64,000 nucleotides of DNA from Limnephilus marmoratus. Lineage: Eukaryota; Arthropoda; Insecta; Trichoptera; Limnephilidae. The stretch covers positions 53,587,994 to 53,651,993 of the forward strand of contig OU862912.1 of NCBI GenBank assembly GCA_917880885.1, in the 5' to 3' direction. Below the pieces are notes generated by a model. It searched no databases. It was not told the origin of the DNA and worked only from the letters and a program-made list of their open reading frames with translations. A program made the position numbers and the translations under genes. Shown here piece by piece: positions 12,301-24,300 of this stretch. Each line of letters begins with the position of its first letter. The stretch's first letter is position 1.

Positions 12301-15300
12301 TTGACACATTTGACAGTTATTTTTTAGGTTATGTTTATGTGATTCTCTTCTCAGCAGATGACGGCTTTGCCATATCTTGAAAGTGAATTTGAAGATGATT
12401 TGCTACGATTATTATTATTAAATCAATATTCTCGTAAAAAGAAAAAAGTGAGAAGTATTTGGGTCCACAACATTAATAAACAAAGACAAATGTTTGGAGA
12501 GTTCCATACTTTAGTAAAGGAACTAGAATCTGATGACGGACGATTCTTCATGTACTTCCGTATGAGTAAAGTGGTATTTGAAGAGCTTCACAGCATAATT
12601 GAATATGACATAAAAAAAGAAAACACACGTCTTCGAAAGTCAATTGGGAACAGAGAAAGACTGGCAGTGTGTCTAAAGTTTGATTGACATTCATTATAGG
12701 GGTATAATATTGAAAATCATGCCATGAATGGCTGAAATTTCTTCCTAAGTTGCACTGCGTGTGCAGAATCTCTATAATCCTGTAATTTGATTTTATAAAT
12801 AACTTCGTGCCGTCTAAAAGCTTCAATAAACTGTTCGTCATCCATTTTTGAATAATATCTGTCAAAAAACAACCATAGATATAGCGAAACAACGTTAGAT
12901 GCTCAGATAACACCAAAAAGATGTAAAATCATCTCATAGTAGGCGTGACCATACCCCCTCCACCTTCCACATGGCCCACGCCGATCTGGCTGCGGCAGAT
13001 CCGCGTAGCGTAGGGGGCGTCGGTTTGCGTTGCGTGGGGCTAGTGTGATTCTAAAGCACCCGTTTCCATAGAAAATGTAAGGATGGTAAGTAGTCCAGAT
13101 ATGGAAATGATGACGTCTACCTACGTTGCGTAGCGTTGCGTGGGCCTAGAATGTTCCCAGACTTAATATTCTGTGTTGCAATTTTGGCGTGTATTTTTGA
13201 TGATTTGTTGACGGCAAAGGCAATGACAAGATGATTTCTTTGTGATCTATGGTTATATTCAAGGTCATTTCTGACAATTTAGTATTGTCCCAAAATACGA
13301 TTTCTCCTCTAATGGCAATTATCTGCGTGAAATCAAAGTATGAAAATAACGATCGGGTAAAGCAGTGGTTCCCAACAGGTGGTCTGCGAGATCTAAAATG
13401 TGGTCCACGAAACATTTATTCATTTACTACAAAACCGAATCGAAAGGTATCCAAAAGCTGATTCGTAACCCTTTTAGTATTAATGATGGAGAGGTAGCTG
13501 AAGAAGTCCAAGAAGAGCACATTGAATTGCAAAATAATATTAATTGAAAGGACGCGTTTATTTATGGGATTATCAGTTTATAATTATTGTACCTTGTGGT
13601 CCCTGTGAGAACAAATTAATGTCATGGTCCCTGGTCAAAAAAGGGTCGGGAACCATAGGTGTAAAGAAAAGATTTTTCATATGGGCGCCAATACAGTTTC
13701 GACCTGGGGATCGGTATGAAAAAAAACTTTTGTTTAAAACGCCCATAAAGGTATTAAAAATGAATAGTTTTTGTGTTCAATTCGTAGAATTCCATTGAAT
13801 TTTTTTTTTTTAATTAAAATTAAATTGAATTTGAAAATACATTCTCAAATACTTGCAGAACTCGATAATAAAAAAATAAATAAAAAACCACAAAGGTGTT
13901 GCAGTCGATGTCAAATGTAATTATTACCATGCTGGTGTCATTAATTTGGGAGGCGGATATGGGTACCGCCGCCCCGGGAACCATTTATTGGACAACCAAC
14001 ACCTCTACCATAATAGATCATCCCAAGTGGTTCGCTACGTTTGGCGACTTAGCAGGGGTGCCCGGGATCATCAATTTGGGGTGTCAGGTATTGGCGGCGG
14101 ATGCGCCTGTCCACCAGCTGCGTGGCGGGATAGATAGGGAGAGGCCAGTTTGGTGCGACCCTTTGACCTCTCCACACACTGACCTCTAAATTCCTACCCA
14201 TCTATTCTACATTTTTTCTTTCTATAATTTCCTCTTATTCCTTTCCTTAAAAAGATCCTCCACACAGCATCCCCAAAGATGATATAGGCCCTGAGGGAAA
14301 TTACTTTTCTCGGGGCCTCCTGTTTGGGGTAATGATAAAAAAATCACTAATATGGTTGATAAAAGGCTTTAATAGTGTCGATGTTGGTTTCCATGCTAGT
14401 TCCCCAGGATGTCGGATGATGAGGACTAAGGACTTACGTATTCGGGCTTGAGTTTCTTGTCGTTACCACGGCCGGCCACCTTCTCCAGCTGCGCGATGCA
14501 GGTAGTCAGGAACTCCTCGTCCTTCAGCCGCAATTCTTCGCCAATCACCTCCAGGTCCTTGATGGGGTTCACCTCGCCCTCGATATGGATCACGTCCTCG
14601 TCGTCGAAAGCACCTGCGGAGAGGACAAACGTCATAAACGATGATTTCTTGCAATTAACTGTTCGCGAACACAATAGCTGTTATAAGGCAAGGCGCACCT
14701 ATAAGGCGCTCCATTCAATCCAACATTGTAACATTATCAGGAGTAAAGCTAAATATACAATGTAACGACGGTAAAAAGGCAATGCCTACATGGCTCTGTT
14801 TAAGGCAAGAGCACCTATAAGGCGCTCCATTCAATCCAACATTGTAACATTATCGGGAGTGAAGCTGCAGGTACAATGACACAATGAGAGAAAGGCAATG
14901 CCTACCCGACTCTGCATAAGGCAAGAGCACCTATAAGGCACTCCATTCAATCCAACATCGTAACATTATCGGGAGTGAAGCTGCAGGTACAATGACACAA
15001 TGAGAGAAAGGCAATGCCTACCCGACTCTGCATAAGGCAAGGGCACCTATAAGGCACTCCATTCAATCCAACATCGTAACATTATCGGGAGTGAAGCTGC
15101 AGATACAATGACACAATGAGATAAGGCAATGCCTATCCGACTCTGCATAAGGCAAGAGCACCTATAAGGCGCTCCATTCAATCCAACATCGTAACATTAT
15201 CGGGAGTGAAGCTGCAGATACAATGACACAATGGGAAAAGGCAATGCCTACCAGACTCTGCACAAGACAAGGGAACCTATAAGGTCGCGTGATAACAAAT

Positions 15301-18300
15301 ACAATTTGCGGTCTCCGCAGAGTCGTGCAAATACATTTATTGCTTCCTTACAATCCGCCTAGACTGCGCTTTACTCACGAGGGGCAACCAAACAGATTTA
15401 AATTTTACAATAGAAAAATAACAATTCCGTACTTTCTAAGGCGGTGAGGTACGGTGCCACAAGCTATATGCATGCAAATCCAAATCACGGCCGGAAAAAC
15501 TAAAAAAAAAACGACGACCTTTATGTGTTTAGAACAGTGATTCCCAAAGTGGTCCAGATGGACCCCCAGGGGTCCACGGGAGACTCGACGGGGGTCTACG
15601 TTGGCGTGATAAAAAAATGGGGGTCCATGAAAATTTATCTGGTTTCGATAGTAAAGAACTAAATGTTGGCTTGGCTTTACCTATCAATGTAGGCAGATAA
15701 TAGACGACTCAAAAAAATTAAGGGAGCAAAAAAATCCTATTATTTTCCTAGTATTTCGGTGAAAATGGTGGTATTGAGACTTAAAAAATATATTTTTAAG
15801 CTTTAAGATTCTTATTTTCATATTTTTGACAAAAATTTTTTAGGAGCTACGGTTCTCGTGCAATCCTAATAGATAGCGCGAAAAAATAATTTTGCAAATT
15901 TTTTTCTAGTTTTTTGGTCCACGGAATTGAAATTTTTTTTTCAGTTAGGCAGGCTTATGGATCAGATAGCCTTAATATTTAGCAATAATTTCCTTTTTTT
16001 AAAACCTCCCTTAATTTTTTTTAGTAGTGTATTTTCAAAGTACCGCCGAAACAGTACCAGAAGAATGGCAAACTAGCATAATATGCCCCATACATAAAAA
16101 GGGAGACAAATTGAAATGTGAAAATCACGAAGGAATATCGTTACTTTGTACAGCGTACAAAATTTTCACAACAATTTTGAAAGAAAGACTAGAACATCAC
16201 TCAGAGAACTTGCTGGGAGAATACCAGGCAGGTTTCAGGAGGGAGAGGTCTACGCAGACGACCTTAACATTTGAGTGTTTGACCTTTTGGAGACTGCGGC
16301 AAGAGAGGTGGGTTTGCAAATCAATGAGAATAAAACTAATCATTTTGAAGTTTAAAGAAGTTTTGGGAATGTGGTAGAAATGTAGTAGCAGGGGGGGTCC
16401 ACCGACATCAATAAAATTTTGAAAGGGGTCTACGACAAAAATAAGTTTGGGAACCTCTGGTTTAGAATGATAAACAAGTACCTAGATATAATATGATTTG
16501 AGATTTTCACGGCCGAGGGGTAGTGGTAGGTAAGTGCCACCCTGAAACATGGTGCGCAAGTTTAGTGTACACTAGCGCACACCCGTGAAAAATCATGGAA
16601 TATTATGATTGCGGGATCGATTGTAACGGTTGCATTGATTGTAAAAATAGCATGTCGGCTAAAAATCGCACACCCTTGAAAAATCACGAAATCTGACTCT
16701 GCTTGTCAATTGAAATCAATCTATATATATATAAATCTCGTGTCATGGTATTTGTGGTCGCACTCCTCCTAAACGGGTCGACCGATTTTTATGAATTTTT
16801 TATTTACATATATTTGGTAGGTATGAGAATAGGTCGTAAAGTATATTTAATAGCGCTAAGTGATTAGGGTGTCCCTTTCCAGAAAAAAAAATCAATTTTT
16901 TGACAATTTTTTTATATTTGCCTTCAAAAAATACCTATATCGCCAAATTTTCACCATCCCACTTTTTAATCGCGACCTCCCATTTTTTCATCGATTTTAG
17001 TATTTTTGTTTGAACATATTTAACCGTCGCGTCGTCGTTCGTATTTCAAACAAACGAAATTATTTATGTTGTTGAATGGCAGATGGCGCTACGTCCCCCG
17101 CTTCGTTCTTTCATTTATATGGCAGAACAACGTTTCAGAACAACGAAATTTGGACAAAAGAAATGCACATTTCAAATATAGAATTAAAATGATTGTCTAT
17201 TAAAATATTATATTATAGATAGGTTAAGGTACTTCATCGCTTTTTTACATTAGCTCTAAACAGGAGGCCCTAAGTCATCTTTGGGGAAGCCGTGTAAGGG
17301 GCTTTTCAGGAAAGGAAGGAGAAGTTCTGGGAAGGATGACACTTAGATTAAAACAGACGAAATTCGTACCTACTTGCGATAAGTTTTGAAATGCAAACTT
17401 CTTAATACTCGATGAAACGAAAAATAGCGACACTAAAACGAGATAAACACATACATCTGTACTCTGTAGGATTTAGCCTGCGAGAGAATGACATATATAA
17501 TCGGCCTGCTCTTTGTGCGGTGTTTCGTAGCCTCCCTACTCACGTCTACTTTAGGTTTAGGTTTCACTTCTACCACGTGTGAATTGCACACTCTGTTTTT
17601 GTTGATTCGCGGACTATTCGCAAAGCCTCCGTTGGCCAATCTATACAATAATGAATGGAAAGAATGCAAAAGGCATTGCCTTAGTTGACACGTTTCTAGC
17701 ACGCGCCGCCATCTGTCGGGACTTTGGCTGGGCACTGTGGGCAGACCACCGCGGAGAAGCAATTGCTGCATCGTGACTAACATCGGATGGGGAAGACATC
17801 ATTAGCAAGGACAAGGTTAACTCTTGCGGTTTCTGAGCAATACCGACGACTCACAATCATCATGGTTAAAAACATCAAATATTTTAATTGAAATTGGTAC
17901 CCAAGTACCTGTCTACCTACCTTTATCAACAAAACAAAAAAGCACATTTTTTTTTTAAACTTTCCGAGTTTTTTCTTTTTTTTTTGAGATAGCTCTACAC
18001 AAGAGGCCCCGAGAAAAAAATTCTTAAACATCACGCAATCACTTCTACATACAAAAAACACACTTCACCACAATCTAAAGAATCTATCTACACATCCGTC
18101 CTGATGACGGACACTGTAACGCTGTCCAAAACGTCAGCTAAAGAAGGACGAAACGCAACAAGCCATTCCGCGTCGGGATTGATGAGGTTCACAGTCCGTC
18201 TCCTGAGGCCCTAGACTGGCTCGCAGACCTAGATGTCCCTCTCTGACCACCCATCATACTAAAGAAAAAGATCTGAAGGGTGTATCAATTTAAACTCATG

Positions 18301-21300
18301 ATGACAAATTGGTAAGTAAAAGTGGCAACTTACGGCAAAGATGGAAGATGGCGTCGCAGGCCCTGATGTGAGAGAGGAAGGCATTGCCCAGACCCTGGCC
18401 TTCCGAGGCTCCCTTCACCAGACCAGCGATGTCCACCACGTTCAGGAAAGCAGGCACTTTGCTGGGAACAAACAGAGATAAACATTGTCAAGGGCTGTCT
18501 TTAGTCAAGTCACATCCAATACAACTTCTTATCTTAACGGCTGTCTTTAGTCATGTAACATCCAATACATCTTCTTATCTTAAGGGATATCTTTAGTCAT
18601 GCCACATTCAATACAACTTCTTATCTTAAGGGCTGTCTTTAGTCATGTAACATCCAATACAACTTCTTATCTTAAGGGCTGTCTTTAGTCGTGTAAAATC
18701 CAATACAACTTCTTATCTTAAGGGCTGTATTTAGTAATGTCACATCCAACGCAACTTCTTATCTTAACGGCTGTCTTTAGTCATGTAACATCCAACACAA
18801 CTTCTTATCTTAAGGGCTGTCTTTAGTTATGTCACATCCAATACAACTTCTTATCTTAAAGGCTATCTTTATTCTATCATCATTAGGAAGGAACGGTCGA
18901 CGTTAATAGAATATTTAAGTGGTTCTAACAAAGATACATTCTTTCATTTATTTATATATTTTTTACATCATATATCTAGTACATGTCTATTCTAAAACTA
19001 CTATAACTAAAATTTGGACTTCACAACATTGAAACATAATCCACTGATAGAAAAAAATTATTTTAGTTTACATATTTTAAAGGGCGTTATTTAATTAGGA
19101 CAAATATTATGTTTACCATTTTAGAACATTAACATGTAGGGTCATGTTAAAATTAAATATTTTCCTTCAAAATATGTTAAACTAAAATACGTGTAGATAG
19201 AACCATATGCAACCAGCTAGGGCATAATAATTCATTGCATAATGTTCATAACTACATTTCCGTCATGTCATTCCAATATAGGGTCACGTTAAAAAAAATA
19301 TTTTCCTTCAAAATAATATATGTTAAACTAAAATACTTTACACGTCATTGAGCCTCAAAATCAGAAATTGTTATGATTAATTAATTAAAATAGATTATGA
19401 GAATTCGTCTTTGCAAACTTCACCTCAGACCCTATCAAACTAAAGTGAAAAAAACTACACTGCGCCTCTTAACGAACCTCTGCAGACATTTAGCAGACCA
19501 AGGATCAAATCCTACGAAATCCAAAAAAAGAAGTTCATATTTAAAAAATCAATACCCAATCAAGGCAAACGAAAACACAAAAGAAAGCGACTCCGAAGAA
19601 GAAAACAAAAATACTAATAAGATGGCCAAATGTATAGGAAAAGGTGCACTGGAATTCGACGACAAAAATATGGAAAAACTCATACTTCACATTGATTAAA
19701 AAAGTGCTTCGTAGTCTCACCACACTCTTGTTAGTTTTCTGAAGGTTTCACTTCTATACTCTGATTTTTTTTCTAAACCTTTAATGATTTTTCAAAGGAG
19801 TGTTAAAATTGTGTGATTCTGCGTTGTCATCGAACCGTGTTGTCCATTACCCTACGGAGCTATTCCAACTATAGGTACCACGATAATAATGAGGTTCTTT
19901 CACAAATTCGACTTCGGTTCCGACAAACGTCGACTTATTCCAAAATGCCTGAAATTAAAGTCACCGGAGCAGAAGTCAAAGACTAGAAATTTGCCTCTGA
20001 AGCCGCATCGGCAAAATAAGATCAAGGCGAACTTTGTTTCCGACGTTTTACCAACCCGATGAGCCTTCGTATGCAAACGTAGGAATTTTTCGACAAGGAA
20101 ATCTACGTGGAAAAAACGTAATTTCGACAGAGGCAGTTGACGTTTTGCTAAAGGGGTTGGAATCGTCTCGGAGGGGTTGGTACCAACCACCAAAAGGAAT
20201 ACATTAGCAATTCAAATGGCAACTTTGCTGTACGTGGGACTCGACTCTGTGGTGCATGCAGGAGATACCAACTTAACTAAATAATCATTAAACAAAATAC
20301 TAAATTTAATATACTCGTGTACTATTTGAAGTTTGCAACAATTCTTAATGTATGCGAAAGACGTGATCAAAGCCTAGTGACAAGATCGTACGAATAATAA
20401 TATTTTAATAATATTAAGAGGACAGTCACAAAAATCGAACGGTTTTTACGTTTTGCTTGATATACTCTTTTTTGGGTTATTAGAGGAAAGGGTTCCGTTT
20501 TTACACACAGAAATCAAAGCATGTTTCGAAAGAATTGAAAATATAAATTACTGTTCTAATTAAGTGAGCGAACGAATAAATAATAAAAAAGAAAGAAAAA
20601 TGAAATATTTAAAAAAAATTTTTTTTTGTAAAGTTTTGCTATTCAGACTCGTCAATACGCAAACCCAAACTAAGAATCTATTTTGCTTTAATATAAAATA
20701 GGTTCTTAAGATGTTTTATCGTCATTTTAACTAGATTCTGGTGTAAGACCACTTACTTACGTTGCTTTAAATGGATTTAGCCGTGTTTGGTAACCACGTC
20801 AGAATAGCTAGGAACTTCACCACCTTCCTCTCCCCATTTTCTTCTCCTTCTCACTGCCATTAGCCTCACAACATACCCCAATTGGAGATGCCATAGTCTC
20901 ACTGGCTCCAGAAGGTTGGGAGAAATTGGTATTCTTGAGCGGTATTCAAATAAAAATGATAAAAAACATTAAAAAAAAACTAATTCGGATGTGTGTTGAC
21001 TGCCAATGACCGTAACTTTGGTTCAATGAACTCAGATTTGTTTTGAATTTGTGTCATTTTCAAAATCTGAACGTATCTAGGACCTAGCTATATTTTAATA
21101 TTTAAACTGAAAATTACAGATTTTAAGTCATTTTCTAAATTGGTACTGACGTATCAAATCAAGAATTGATACTAATGTATCAAGAATTTATACTGTTTAT
21201 CAATAATATTCAGACGTAATTTGATAACTTGCATACATATAATTAATTGATAAAGAAAAAACATTGACGAAATTTTTTGTTGTTAAAAGTTACCCCTGTA

Positions 21301-24300
21301 AAAGTGTTTTCGTGAATATTTTTCTTGAACATTCTGCAGCAATAAATTATTGTCCTTGGACTTTCAACTTTCAGCTTCACAAATCCTACAATAGAGAACT
21401 CCAGTCCAATTTTTTTATTTTTTTTATGAAATGACCTTCTAACTTAAATAACTGCATTTTTATTTTTATTTTTAGAGTTAGTTTTAATAGTTAAAATAAT
21501 TTTAAAAGTTTTAATTTTTCTAGACCCCCCGAAAACCACCGAAATATGGTAAATCGTGTGACGTCATCACTGCTGAAAAATTAGTATAGGATTGGGCCAT
21601 CAGCTGATCTACTGCCGCCATTTTGAAATCCGTTGTTCCGTTGTTCGAAGTATTCTCCCTAGAAGAAGCATTACTATTTTTTTTGTGCAGTAGTTTTTCA
21701 ATATTTTAAATAATAGAGATAAACTAATAGAGATACCTCTATTCTTGATACTGAATTATTTAGGCTTAAATATTGTTTCAATAAACACATCAACTAAATC
21801 TCTATAAACAGTATGAAATAAAGAATAACATGAAATGTTGTTAATACCGATGGCTTTTGTCATACCTACATAACCAAAATTTCAATACAATGACTGGTGA
21901 CGCGTGACGTCAGCACTAACCATTTCAGTAATACCAATTTTACAGCGTGTTTTGACGAGAGGTTTAAAAATGCACTTTTTAATATTTTTTTAAGAACTCT
22001 ACGTTTAATATTATGAAATAAAACTTATATATTCAGAATCAGCGTTTATTGGTCTATATGAACATATTTTTTTAAAGCCATAATATTTTTCACTGGAGTT
22101 CCTTATTATAGTATCCCGAGATTCATCACGGGACTGCGCCAGCGATATACAACGACTGGTTTTAACAAAAAATAAAATTTAGATACATCTAGGTACATAA
22201 TTTTGAAAAAGGTTCCACCAAAAAGTCACAAATTATCAAAACAAAAAATCTTCATCCAGGATTGTTTTTCTAGGTTGAGAGCCACTGCGAGGGAGGCAAT
22301 CATTTGCGTACCGCCATGCGTGAATTGACATTATTGGAATCTTCATTACAAGGTTTACATAGCCACTGTGACTGCTCCGGCACCGTGAGCACTGTGAGCA
22401 GGAGTCTAGGGAGGCGACAGGATTTACTTTGTGGACAAATCGAAGGGAGGGAAAAAATAAAAAAAGCGGGGAGGGAAACTGACTGCGAATACAAACAGGT
22501 TAAGTATTAACGTCTCCTTATTTCACTATGGCCCGGTATATCAGCCAGTCCCTATCCTCGCTATGTACGATATTCCTCGCTCAAATTTAAGCGGGTTAAA
22601 TGTGCCGCTCGCACTCAAGCCTTGATAAGCCGGAGAATAGTTTCTTTTTAGACGCCGAGGCGCTAGCAGTCACATGTCAAATCCGACATCTACGTAAATA
22701 ATATTGAATTTTTCCACATAACCAAAATTTACGTAAATTGCCTAATTTTATAAGAATGGACTATTATATTCATCGAGCGATGAGGAATGTCGATGTTATT
22801 AATTGATAAATCTATCTAAAATAGTCTGAGAAGGGATTTTAAAAGTTTCAACGTCAGGACGACAGGTTTAAGGCTCGAGTGGCAGCTTTAGCCTGCTTAA
22901 ATTTGAGCGAGGATTTTTTTTTTACATTAACTCTACACATCAGGACCTGAGTAAAATAATTTCCCTCAGGGCCTACGTCATCTTTGGGGAGGCTGTACGG
23001 AGGGTGTGTTTGAGGAAAGGGAGGCTTGAACTCGGGTCTTGAAGAGACCCATGTTGTAGAAGGCAGGAAACACAGAAGCCGGCAAATGGTCCCACACCTG
23101 AGCTGTTAAACTCAAGAACGGGTCATAGAAACGACCCGTTCTCATGTGAAAAAGAGCGCAATTGCCCGGAAAGCTAGAGGTCCTGCGTTCGAGTCCAGAA
23201 GTGCAAATATTTTTTTCTGATTTTTCTGTTTCCAGATTTTCGATCGAGTTTCGCTAATATTGTCTTCATTTAATTAAATATTACCTTTTAGACGTAATCA
23301 GACACGATTAGGTGCATGAAACATTAAATTCGACGAGGTTATTCTTACCCCAAGAGGTGACACTTGACACAGGTGACCCGACAGTTGAACCGCCGACAAT
23401 CGGCCCCCCGAAATGATATTTACAATAAAATTATAAATTTTTGTGCATTATTTACCAATTTCAAACTTAAAATCGACTTTGGCCAATAAATTTGCCGACC
23501 CCTGGTCCATAGGAATGTGTTGAAGACATTCGACATTCTAGAATCTTCTGTCTTTTTTTGTTTTCGTACATAATGTCATAATGAGTGATAAGGAAGATTT
23601 TTATGAACGGCTTTAGAGCGATTGTCGACGACGTACGCAGGGCCGGATCTACGAAATCTAGCGCCCTGTGTAGTAGGTACCGATGGCGCCCCCCCCCCCC
23701 CCTACATTTTTATTTTGATTAAAAATTCGTTTACCCCAATTTTTTTTTTTAATTTAATTTTTTTTTTACACTAATTTATCAAATAAAATCAAGACATATA
23801 AAGGGTGTAACCCTATCTAAAGTTTTCGAATAAATAAGCCACGATCTATGTAATTCTTCTCCATTAGGCAGTTTCTTGTAATAATACTTAGTATTAAATT
23901 TACGCTTGTTCGTAATAGGAAAATCAAAACCTTTCAATTGTACAGGACCTTCCTGAACTAATAAACTAATCGAATTTTGAGATAACTTTGGCCAGCATCC
24001 GGGATCTTTCAATTCAAGCTCTGAAAACAGAATTAAATTTAAACTGCTATCAGTAACGTTATTTTTATCTTCTAATAATTCGACCGGAGGAATTTGTGCG
24101 ATAGATATCTGTTTAGATGTGCTCGGGACCATTGTAACGTCATTGCGCGGGACATCATTTTTTATCGGTGCTGGAGAAATTGGAATTAAAAAATTCCCAA
24201 TGGAAACGAGTTTTTTAATGTCATTATGCTCTTTAATTCTAAGTTTTAGATTCTGCGAGCCTGAAAGTTTTTTTTTAATTATTGTTCTATTCATTGTAAT

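Larger units (their letters stand above)
12180..13152. mobile_element. PIF/Harbinger element, internally deleted
   Basis: Ends rich in 'CGCAACGC' motifs: left GACGCAACGCGACGCAACG, right the inverse CGTTGCGTAGCGTTGCGTGG near 13121-13140, with another inverse copy near 13000-13050. Inside are both proteins typical of the superfamily in convergent order: a HARBI1-like nuclease N-terminus (+) and a MADF-type DNA-binding fragment (-). Exact ends and TSD were not resolved. Confidence 0.75.

Noticed and set aside
14683..15283. Regularly spaced repeats, considered as a CRISPR array
   Set aside because: Units are contiguous 116-bp copies without unique spacers, and the DNA is eukaryotic.
19397..19699. 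100-codon Lys/Asn-rich ORF considered as a gene
   Set aside because: No motif, no splice or promoter support, AT-driven composition; likely chance.
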